In this document: positions 25,172 to 34,971 of the stretch, in pieces | Layout of the letters: each line of letters opens with the position of its first letter | How positions within the stretch are numbered: position 1 is the first letter of the stretch | Assembly: GCA_013365365.1 (NCBI GenBank) | Contig: JABVXU010000153.1 | Coordinates: 1-64,000 of the forward strand | Source of the DNA: Cruorifilaria tuberocauda | Taxonomy: Eukaryota; Nematoda; Chromadorea; Rhabditida; Onchocercidae | Length of the DNA: 64,000 nucleotides | Direction: 5' to 3' | Position numbers and translations under genes: made by a program | The notes under the pieces: generated by a model | Told to the model about the DNA's origin: nothing | Seen by the model: the letters and a program-made list of their open reading frames with translations, nothing else | Database searches by the model: none

Positions 25172-25187
25172 TTTATTACAGAATAAA
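25172..25187. terminator. Interleaved poly(A) signals of convergent genes
   Basis: AATAAA occurs on the plus strand at 25182-25187 (downstream of Wnt) and on the minus strand at 25172-25177 (downstream of SF3B6). The two stop codons are only about 95 bp apart. Use of these signals would make the 3' UTRs overlap antisense. A second plus-strand AATAAA overlaps the Wnt stop codon. Confidence 0.55.
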
Positions 25188-25223
25188 ACAGTAACACAAA
25201 GATAAACAGTGGAAAACAAACGA

Positions 25224-26269
25224 TCATCTTCGAGGTGTAGGCGTGTAACCCAACTTGTCTTTCTTTTCCTTTTCTAGGTCACCACCTAGATTATATCGTT
25301 CTTTAATTTCTTCAAGTCTTTCCTTCGCCTTATCGGTATCCATCCTTCGATAGGCTTTTGTAGCCTATATAATATAAGGAATTTAAAAATCATAAATCAG
25401 ATATGAATCAAGCTAATCACCAAAAAAGCATGCGTCGCGTAATTAAATATTCTTTCCCGGAAAAAAAGTACAACTCTTCATATCTAATAAAATAAACTCT
25501 CTTATCAACTAATGATAACTGAAAAAATCTCGAATGGATCTAATAAAAAAAGCACCATATAAATTCATCAAGATTATATTCTTGAAGATCAAGGAAGAAT
25601 AATGAACATACTTGATAATATAATACAACGAGATATCGATTCGACACATTGAAGCCAGATAAATGTTCACAAGCATTTTTAGCATCAAAAATATCTTCAT
25701 AAACTACAAACGCTGTTCCGCGTGTTTCAGCTGTATTGCCCCTTCAAAATTGAATTGTGGTATACCAAACACAAAGAGATATATCTCTTAGCACAGATAG
25801 AATCTAATTATGTTGATATTTTTCTAATATAACAAGATGTCAGCAGTTTGCGTTACATCCTAGTGAGATACTCATGCCGTAAAGAGATTTGTAAAAAGAA
25901 GAAAAAAAAAATGAATTGAAAATGTAGGACAATAATGAGAGCTTATTCGATGGTGAAAAAAGTGCTCGAAGATATTAACTGCCACAAATTAATCAAATTA
26001 GGAACTTATAACCAACGGATTGTGGAATATGTAATTCATAACGAAAGTTATACATATGACTAAAATCTTCAAATAGCCTCGAAAAAAGAAAAAGATCAAG
26101 ATGAGCTGAAGGAGTAAACTTACACTCGGATTTGACGTACAGCTCCAAATTTTCCAAAAATATCATACATTTCTTCGCTCGTAATTTTGTATGGCAAATT
26201 CTTGACATAGAGAATTCGATTAACTTCTGGTGGTAACTTTTGATTTCGTCCTCGATTTGCTAGTGCCAT
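25224..26269 (-). CDS. SF3B6: SF3B6 / p14, splicing factor 3B subunit 6
   Basis: Three exons (26124-26269, 25612-25741, 25224-25364) join in phase to give 138 residues. This is the single RRM protein of the SF3b complex of U2 snRNP, which contacts SF3B1 and lies near the branch-point adenosine. The order is a short basic N-terminus ([16 protein letters not shown]), RNP2 ([11 protein letters not shown]), RNP1 ([10 protein letters not shown]), and a C-terminal helix and tail ([14 protein letters not shown] ... GYTPTPRR). Length and layout match the family throughout. A TTTTCAG acceptor lies about 15 bases upstream of the ATG, a plausible splice-leader site. SUB1 lies 908 bp upstream on the same strand, so the two could share an operon. 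Confidence 0.96.
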
Positions 26270-27177
26270 TATTTAGATCAAATACTGAAAATTAATTTTT
26301 TAACATTTGATTAATGCTATAATCTATTACAAAGCTATTTTATCTAGTAAAATACGGTACATATCTGAAGTATGAAGACCTAAAATTAACTGGACGAGCA
26401 TTTATGAGTAACTTTAGCAGATAGATTTTTATATTATGAATTTCCTTATCAGAGCTATGCACGACTAAATAAATATGCTAGATGAAGCCCCGCAATAGAC
26501 CTTACGAAGCAGAGTTTCACCTCTTCCCCCAACCTACAACCTGCAGGTTCAAGATCGAATTGCGAAAGAATGAACATTTGCTGGACGTAATCCGCACACA
26601 TGTCTCATACTGTGAATTGTGGATTCTCCGTACCAACCAGTCCTTATATCTTGTTTGATTGTAGCACTATTATCATTCATGCATTGATGAGGATTAAACA
26701 ATCAAATAACATGTTCTTTTAATGTTTTTTAAAATGAAAGATGAAAAATAAGCAAGGAACAATCCTTTATAACAATTAAAAAAGAATAAAATTTAAATTC
26801 AAAAAGGAAGGCTATTCACTGCTACGCATTTTCTAGCAATGTCATGGTATGTTGCCTCGGTTGCTGCTAAAAAGCTTTCTTTTTATAAACGGTATAAATT
26901 GTTCGTAAATGTTGCGAAATTGTTGTGAAATATGATCCAGCCTATAAAGTCAATTAACATGAGTTTTTGTAAAAGGATGACGGATTGCCAAATTAACAAA
27001 GAAAACATTCAAAAATCTCGCAACGTCTACGAATATAAGCATAAATCGCTATGAGAACTTCCGTTCTAGTTAAATCAAGATGACAATAATACATAGATGA
27101 ACGATATCGAGATCGATAATCAACAGTAGCTTTTTGGGACGACCTATCGGGTATCATTGCAAAACGGGAAAAAACAT
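26270..27177. other. Intercistronic region between SUB1 and SF3B6
   Basis: No open frame of interest. It holds the SUB1 3' flank and the splice-leader-like acceptor for SF3B6 (TTTTCAG on the minus strand, ending just above 26284). Base composition is slightly less AT-rich than the intergenic deserts. Confidence 0.6.
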
Positions 27178-28192
27178 TTAAACAGTAGTCAACTTTTCGT
27201 CTATCTCGCTCATAATAGCCTTCAACCGTTGATACTGTTCTCCCGATAAACTAATACCTTTACGACCCGGTTTCAATTCACCGCTACCCTGAAAATCAAC
27301 CTTTTTTTCATGTGGAAAATCGAGTAAAAGGAAAAGCGTCAAAAAGATGCGAAAATTAAATAACGCAGATACTACATACAGAAACTCAACCATAAAATAA
27401 CGTCTATAATTGAATACAGAATAATGCACTACTTTAATACTACAAGAGTAGAGTCACCTTATCTTGATAATATTCACGAATATCAATCAATGCTTTGCCT
27501 TTGAAGGATCGGACCGATACGAAACGCATTTTGCCCAATTCGAACATCTACAATTAATTTCTACGATGGCCAAACAAACACATAAATAATCACGGAAATA
27601 ATCGAGGAAAAATTTGGATCACTACTTTTAACCGTTTTCCCTATCCAACAGAAGGAAATAAGATTTCAAAAGACCGCTATAAAATTCGAAATTCACGGAT
27701 TACCACTCATCTTTTCAACGAATCCTATAAGTAGCAAAAAGAAATCGCCTTTTTCATGAAAATGAATGTTTTTTATTTTACAGTTATAATCTTTCTCTTA
27801 CTGCTTTTTTTGTCACACGTAAATAATGATGAGATTAGCACAATTTACCTACTGTTGAAACTTAAATAACTACCTCTTCACCGTCAGCATTCTTGAAACC
27901 TCCACCATTACCTTTACCTTTCTTCAAGGGGGTTTTGTCGATAATGCTTTCATCGGAAGTACTGCTCTGAAAAGATAAATTCAACCATTCAATTATTCAA
28001 CTTCATTTAACAATTCATTTGAACTAGAAAAAAAGGTTCACTCAATTTACTTTAAGGGTCATAGGAGCAATAACTCCAAAAGATCAGTTTTGCAAATTAA
28101 GCGATTAAAGGAAGAAAGAAAAGTGATACTTCTCTGGCACGCTTCGTCTCCTTTCTTCCTTTCGCTTTGCTCGAACTATCAGAATCAGACAT
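27178..28192 (-). CDS. SUB1: SUB1 / PC4 transcriptional coactivator
   Basis: Four exons (28130-28192, 27874-27966, 27458-27547, 27178-27288), all in phase 0, give 118 residues. PC4/SUB1 binds single-stranded DNA and supports RNA polymerase II transcription and genome stability. The N-terminal half is a Ser/Lys-rich regulatory tail ([20 protein letters not shown], then a KKGKGNGGG linker). The C-terminal PC4 domain has [24 protein letters not shown], the [13 protein letters not shown] signature and EQYQRLK. The ATG lies ten bases after a TTTTCAG acceptor, fitting trans-splicing. The 5' end diverges from the OTUD6 gene across 752 bp. Confidence 0.95.
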
Positions 28193-28944
28193 TCCTGTAC
28201 TTCTGAAAATTGTGACGATGAAGTCAGACGAAGAAAAAAAGCTAATGCTATAAACCACAAAACGAACGGATAAACAAAATGAAATACATGACATCTCATT
28301 GGAAAAGCGATAAGAGGTAAATCGCAAATCGCAAACAAACCGAATGACGAAGTGATCGGAGAACCGGATTCAATATATCTTAGTTTTCCGGCATACAGTT
28401 ACAACCCTATTATGGATACAAACCAAAACAAACTCTTACCTCTGAAGCATTTAATTAGGATTACTATGCTCTCTTTCATCTAATATTTTTTATTATCTTT
28501 TGGTTATCTTTACTATCATCCAGTATTTTCCGTAATGTTTGTGCTAATCTTTCCACTCATTAACCATACCTTTTGTTTTTGATATTTTACTATTCTCTAT
28601 TCCCAGCTTACTATGCTTCATGTGAAATTAGTGTGTTATCATCCGTGATGTATAATTGATCTACATCTAGGTTATCAAAGCTTGCCTTTGATCGGATTGC
28701 ATAAGTAATGTTCTGAATTCATTGCTTTAGAACAGAACAATTATTAGTCATTATGAGTAATCTGAAAGCGATAATTTAATTTATTGCTATCGATTTGGTT
28801 GTAACAAAAATTCATGTATTATATGATCATTTTATATTTATATCTGTTATACTTCATCTATTAGACATTCATTAACAGTAGTTTTTCTGTTCTAAGATTT
28901 AATATTTCAAGTTTCAGATTTAATTAGTTATTCGGAATAGAATT
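28193..28944. promoter_or_regulatory. Divergent intergenic region between SUB1 and OTUD6
   Basis: The start codons of SUB1 (-) and OTUD6 (+) face away from each other across 752 bp, so both promoters must lie here unless expression comes from further away. Each gene has a splice-leader-like acceptor near its start: minus-strand TTTTCAG near 28203 and plus-strand GTTTCAG ending at 28917. I recognise no core promoter element with confidence. Confidence 0.5.
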
Positions 28945-31412
28945 ATGGAAGAAGATAGAACACCTTTGGGTGAGCTAAAGGCAGCACATCGAAAGGAGCG
29001 CAAAGAGTTACAGTGTAATTTATGAAATCCACTTCTTTCATCCTATAGACTTTTTTATTGTTTTTGCTAATTACATTTACCACCAAAAAATAGAATAAAA
29101 TATATATAGAAAAAAAAAATATATATATATATATATGTATAGCTAACTGTTGATGTTGAGGAGTAACTAAGTTACTTTGAAAGAGGTAAAGATGATGATA
29201 TTTTCAGTAATAATCACAGTTATAGCTGTTTATACATTTCAGCTAAAATAATGAACATGAAGCATTCGGTTTCGAAAAATGACAAGAAACGTAAGAAAGA
29301 AATAGTTGCAGAGATAGCAAAAATGGAAGAAGAAATGAAAAAGCGGCATGAAGAGGTCTTACTATTTTGATGTGTTTGTTAGTAATTGCAGAGCAGATAC
29401 CTATACCACTGCAATAATATTTGAACATATCGCAGTAATCCTCTGTTTAACAATAACACCATAAATTTTTAGTCAACACTTCGAACAATGATACTGTTGA
29501 TGAAATTGATTTGTTTTTCATTTGTTCGGACTTTGGCAGTTCTATTTTGCAAAAAGAAATTCACTAACAATTTCCGAACTTTCTAAAATTTTGAACACGT
29601 GAAAAATATTGTTAACATGCAAAATCACTAGTTTTATTATTTAGATTTGTTAACAAACAACCATGTAGCTAGTATATAACTGTCAAGCAAAACTAATAAT
29701 GGTAACAACAAAATATTGAAACTGCCATAGAATTTTAGAATATAATAGTTTTTTTGAAGAAATTTTTAGGAATTAAAGGAATTAAAATTATCATCAGAAG
29801 TTTCTACAGAATCAGTTGTTATAGAACAGTATCAAGAAAAGGAAAAAGAGCCACGTGTTTCAAAAGCTCAGAGGAGACGCGTAAGTTCTAACAATTTTGA
29901 TTAAAGAGTATTGTATAGAATTCATCACATTGCCCCATTTCTTCGACTTTGTTTTCATTTTACAGCTAATATTTTCTAATATTTTGCAAGTGAAATTGGA
30001 TTATAAAAATATGACCTGTGTGAATTATAACATGTACTGTAGTGGAATGTTAGGTTATGGAACTTGCAAAATTTTCTTGAAAATTTTTACTGCTTTCAAT
30101 TTCTAATGAATTTTATTTTCTTTGTAACTTCAGAAAAATTACATACCATTTTATAGCTTATGAAAATACTGTGATGTATTTGATATTCCAGAAGAAAAAA
30201 TTTATTCGTTCTTCGCTTGCAAGTAAATTTTACACAAATATATTGCAGGAAAAGAAAGCCGAGCTCAACAGAAAACGGGAAGAAGCAGCAGTGCAGGCTA
30301 AGATTGATGCGGAAAGAGCACCTCGTATGGTTTTTATCGTTTTAAGATTTTTAACTGTTTCAAAATGAAAATAAAAGCCAATAGTTTCGTTCGCTTTGTT
30401 TTAAACAATTAGTTATAGAATTTTTTTTAAAAAAATACTTTTTAATTCTCTTCAGTTTTGAAACATTTTAGGAAGAGTCGAAAGTGAAGCGATCGAACGA
30501 CAGCTAATGAATCGTGGACTTAAGATATACGATATTGAGCCGGATGGTGACTGTTTGTATAGTGCTGTGGCACATCAACTATCATTGGTTACTTCACATC
30601 AGGTTGCCTTTATCAATCACGTTTTATCAGTCATTTCAAATTTCTAAATGTGTTAAAATGGTAGAATCGCAATACAGCGTTTAGCTGATAATACAAAATT
30701 TTTTATTTCAGTTTAGAGGTACAGATATTCGTCAAAAAGCTGCTGCTTACATGCGGACACATAAAGATGATTTTCTTCCGTTTTTAATTGGCGATGATGG
30801 GGAGGCAGTAGATGAGATGGAATTTGAGGAATACTGTATGAAAGTTGAAAAATGCTGCACGGATGGTGGTGTTTGGGGTGGAGAAGCAGAGGTAATCATA
30901 CATTTTCAACAGTAACACATTTGACTGTAGGCAATAATTATCAGTAATGCTAGCGTAGCGATGGAAACAATGTTTTAAAACATATAATGATTATTAAACA
31001 TATAATGAATAATGATTATTTAATAAAAAGCAAAATATGTCCATCTCATGCTTTATTATGATTGGTTTTTACGGTTTAGTTGCAGCTATTCTTCATTACT
31101 TCTACATCAGATTATTTTAATTTCATGAATATAGGCGGATTGTGTTCATTGGAGTTTTTTGTTGTAATTCATTTTTTATTGCATTCTATTTTGATCTAGA
31201 ATTTATTATAGCTTCGAGCCACAGCCTGTGCGCTGGAAAGGCGAATTGAAGTAATTCAGCCGGAAGAGCGAGTTTTGTCGTTTGGAGAAGAATATATAGA
31301 AAAAAAACCTCTTGTTATTACGTTTCATCGATTTGCCTACGATTTAGGGGAACATTATAATTCGACTGTTCCAAATACCGTCACTGTTTTTTCTGAAACT
31401 TTGAATGAGTGA
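28945..31412 (+). CDS. OTUD6: OTU domain deubiquitinase, OTUD6 type
   Basis: Seven exons (28945-29014, 29243-29355, 29770-29880, 30249-30324, 30472-30602, 30712-30891, 31212-31412) join in phase to give 293 residues. The N-terminal half is a Lys/Glu-rich coiled coil (KELQ, SKNDKKRKKEI, EEEMKKRHEEELKELK, RVSKAQRRR). The OTU protease domain starts near residue 150. It has the catalytic loop DGDCLYSAVAHQL (Asp and Cys), WGGEAELRATA, and the catalytic His in GEHYNS near the C-terminus. OTUD6 proteins remove ubiquitin and associate with the translation machinery. Coiled coil plus C-terminal OTU, length and motif order all match the OTUD6A/B family. The symbol denotes the family; nematode naming is not checked. 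ELMOD follows 680 bp downstream on the same strand. Confidence 0.94.
29101..29137. repeat. TA-rich microsatellite in OTUD6 intron 1
   Basis: A short (TA)n tract preceded by an A run, wholly intronic. Confidence 0.8.
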
Positions 31413-32092
31413 TTTTTTATGCGAGATATATAACGCGAAAGAATCCGATCGGGATAATTCATTATTTCATAATGAAGACATGGTAAAATTTTGTGCTCAT
31501 TACATCTAAAAATGATTGGAATATTAATCACTTTAAGACGTTTTTATGTACCGGTTTATGTGCATAACTCATAAAAATGAAAATTACTTGTTTTGTATTT
31601 TGAAATTTTCAACTTCTACATTTTTTTATCAAAAGGTCCGTTTATACATATATATATATATGTATGTACGGATGTCCTTTATATTTTATTGGTCTTCATA
31701 TGCGAGGAACAATTCCATGTTGAAATTTTGATAGTAAATTTACTTATTCTACTTGATATATTTAAAACTCTGTATGCATCATTTGGAATACCTATGTTTC
31801 TTCTTAGCTTCATTGCTTCGTATTTAATTCATCAATGACGAAATTAATATCACTGAATGAAAGTTTTTTTCCGAAGTTGTTTCATAGTTGACTGTTTTAG
31901 CGAATGAATAGTATAAGGTATCGTAATTGAAAATGAAGATTTGCCAATGGATAACGATTTGGATAGGGTCTCTTAAATTTGTTCTAATTTAATTTTGAAA
32001 ATTTTGAAACACAATTTTTTTTCTAGCTTCAGAATCACTTATAGATAATAGATAAGATGTTTTGTTTTTAGAAATCCTGTCCAATAAATTTC
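31413..32092. other. OTUD6-ELMOD intercistronic region
   Basis: It contains the OTUD6 3' flank, a short TA run at about 31648-31665, and a possible upstream ELMOD exon near 31951-31971 (MDNDLDR, weak GTCTCT donor) that would join in phase at 32072. I do not rely on that exon. Confidence 0.5.
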
Positions 32093-34027
32093 ATGGATTG
32101 GCACGATGGAAGTCCTTTCTTCAATCTTTATCAAAATATTTATTTCATATTTCGTCGTCTGCTGCGACTTGCATTAAATTTTTTCATGCTAATGATAACT
32201 GGGAAAACGGAACTTGAAAGAATTGTAAGCATATTCATATATGTTACCGAAGTATGAAATATCATATGATAGGCTCTACTGAAAATAAAGCTGAAGAACA
32301 TAATATTAATAACAGATTGATAAACTAATAAAATGATTGTTTAGACACATTAAATCATTTAGTTAATCTGGAGAGTGGATAATCGCAGTCGGATCACAAC
32401 AGGAGTGGAAAAACTTATTGATGAAGGAGAGTTGCCAATAATCCCGAAGTTTTGGAAAGCTGAACAGGAAGACAAACTTGTTAGTTGAAAATTATTCGAT
32501 ACTTCTTGAAGATTTCTGTTTCGGTAGTTTCTTAACTGAACTATTAGCAACTATGTTTTTTTGATTACTTCCGCCTCATTTCCATCGCATTCTTTCGGAT
32601 CCAATTTCCGTTTTACTGTTTTTCTTTAAAAGTTTTGATATTTAACATGCAAGTATTTTCTAGTAATACTGTTAAAGTCATTACCTTAGGCAACAGAAAT
32701 TGTTAGAAAGTGCTGTTCGGAAACGAACAATGAACAGTTTGAAGAAATGAGAGATGTACTAAAGAGATCATTGGGCCAAATACGTGGCTATCGAGAATTA
32801 TGTGATCATGTTGAGGAAATGTGTAAGGAGAAGTATGATCGCAAAAATGAAACCCATGAAAAAAGGTTTGATTCTGCATTTCACTAGAGCATTACATTCG
32901 AACTATGTTTTTTATTTATATCTTTATAGATTGCTAAAACTATGGGAACTGTTGATGCCAAATGAAGATTTGGAAGCTAGGATAACGGATCAATGGCAGA
33001 AGATCGGATTTCAGGCAAAGAAATTCCTTCAATTATATTCTTAAGATTAATCTACTGATTTTGGAGAGTGCGTATGAAAGTGACAGCGAGCAGCTTATCA
33101 TTTGCTTGGTTCATTTGAATTTCAGCTACCTTCATCCATTTCAACCAATTCTTAACTTCCTTTGTTTTCTTTATTGAAAATGAAGTTCGAGAACCATATA
33201 CAACCACTAATTTGGCCTTCATTTCAATATAGTATTTTAATTGCAAAAAATTACAAACGACTTCTTTGGAATATTGCAATTGGAAGAAAATTTTTAGGGT
33301 AATGATCCAGCCACTGATTTCCGAGGTATGGGGATTCTCTCGCTAGAACAGCTGATTTTCTTGGCACAATACGACGTTGCACACGCGCAATCAATACTCT
33401 CCCTTTCAAATCATCCTTCGTATGGGTAAGCAAACATTTCTGATAAACTGGTATCCCTCGTTATTATATCTCATTCAAATCTTATTTATATTTTTAACGA
33501 CTCTGACCTATCTCTGTCGAATTTTTTTCTTCTCTGTTCTTAAAGGAAAAAGAAAACTTGTATATCGTTAAAAGTGAAGGTCTCCAATTCTTCCCCACTT
33601 CTGTTGTTTAAAGTCTTTCAGCTTTCCAATGGCAATAACAGGCATTAACTTAACAGCCTTGGTTAAACGACTGCTGCAAGGCAATGCATTAAAAATGCAT
33701 TTTTATAATACTATTCGTGGTACGCCAACAATCGACAACTTTCATCATGTTTTTTGTATGTTATCTAAAGTTTGTCATTACTTACATTACTTGAATTTGA
33801 AGGAACTCAACTATATGGTTGTCATTTGCATGCTTACTAGACTTTATATTCATGAAAAAATGACTTCAGGTCAAGTGTTCAAACTGTTTTGTGCATTTTG
33901 GACAAGAAGAAAGCCGGAGCTGATTTCCTTCAATAAAATTAAAGATGATTTTGAAGCTCAGTTAATGGTACAGTTACATTCGGAGGAAGCTAACTTGGAT
34001 AAGTTAGATGTAAGATCTTTTGCATAA
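32093..34027 (+). CDS. ELMO domain-containing protein (ELMOD), Arf-family GAP
   Basis: Seven exons (32093-32224, 32363-32479, 32690-32865, 32930-33014, 33298-33425, 33622-33755, 33870-34027) give 309 residues. ELMOD proteins act as GTPase-activating proteins for Arf/Arl GTPases. The N-terminus is hydrophobic (YFIFRRLLRLALNFF) and leads into TGKTELERI. The ELMO domain shows WQKIGFQ-GNDPATDFRGMG, which contains the arginine linked to GAP activity, then HPSYGFPMAITGINLTALV, FYNTIRG, FHHVFCQVFKLFCAFW and FNKIKDDFEAQL. The intron after FQ begins with GC instead of GT. The last intron (114 bp) has no stop and keeps frame if retained. The start at 32093 is the first ATG after an in-frame stop in unspliced sequence; a short upstream exon is possible. 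I do not choose among ELMOD1/2/3. Confidence 0.92.
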
Positions 34028-34971
34028 ATTTCACAGATCTAGTAAGCATTCTAACTAACTTTAAAAGAATGCACAAACTTTACACTACTTCAAGTTTCCA
34101 GTATCAGCGATGTAAAGCACATCGGTGTATCTCTTACTTTTTTTGTCCTTTTAAACTTTATTGATCATCTCGAACGGTTATGCACAACTCTCACATCCAA
34201 TGCGCCTCGAATGGGAAATGGAAAGTGCTCAAACTCAATTGAGCCTCATGACAGTACTCAATGAGTAGTACATGTATGAATCTTTCAATGCAACATGTCA
34301 TTTTTAGCACTTATAAATTATTCGTTAGTTGTGAAACAAACATGTAACAGAATGTCTGCGTAAACCTGAAGTAGCCGAAGGCTGTGGAACGTAAGTGCTT
34401 ATCCTATCAAAATCCTCCTCCCAAGGAAGTATAATTTAAACGGTACTATGAATTTTAAACTCGAACTTCCAACTAGCCAGTTTTTTAAAGGAACAACGTT
34501 TTCTCAATGTCATCGTGATTCGCATATCAGACGATTCTATTATAAATATCCCACATAAGTTCAAAGCTCTTCACTGTTATCATCCATTCAAAGATAGAGT
34601 TTCAAAGCAATTCAGTTGTCTAAAATTTCTGAAAATCGTCTCCTCACCGCGATGAATTCACTGTTCTAAACAGATATCCAAAGGTTTAGTTCCACTGCAC
34701 TTTTGCAAGTCAAAAATTCATCTCTATATACAATGTACGAGCAAAAATAAAGTGCTAGAGTAGATGAGCTACAAACTGAAAAAAAGAAAAAGATGCAACA
34801 TGAATTTAAAGGGGATAAAAGGAAGACGTAAAACAAGTTGTTTCTCAGCGCTACAGCCAAACGTAAAATATCTCAACATGAGAATTTGAAAGTCCCTTTG
34901 CCCTCCACGAATAATTCAAATTTCATCTAGTACATTTCGCAATATCGTTTCCATCATCATCGCCTTTTTTT
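34028..34971. other. Convergent 3' flanks of ELMOD and ARGLU1
   Basis: No gene seen. ELMOD ends at 34027 (+) and ARGLU1 ends at 34972 (-). The minus-strand open frame at 34666-34860 has low-complexity Phe/Ser composition, no splice support, and is not called. Confidence 0.6.

Noticed and set aside
34666..34860. Minus-strand 64-codon frame between ELMOD and ARGLU1
   Set aside because: Phe/Ser/Leu-rich low-complexity composition and no exon support; it lies in the 3' flank of ARGLU1.
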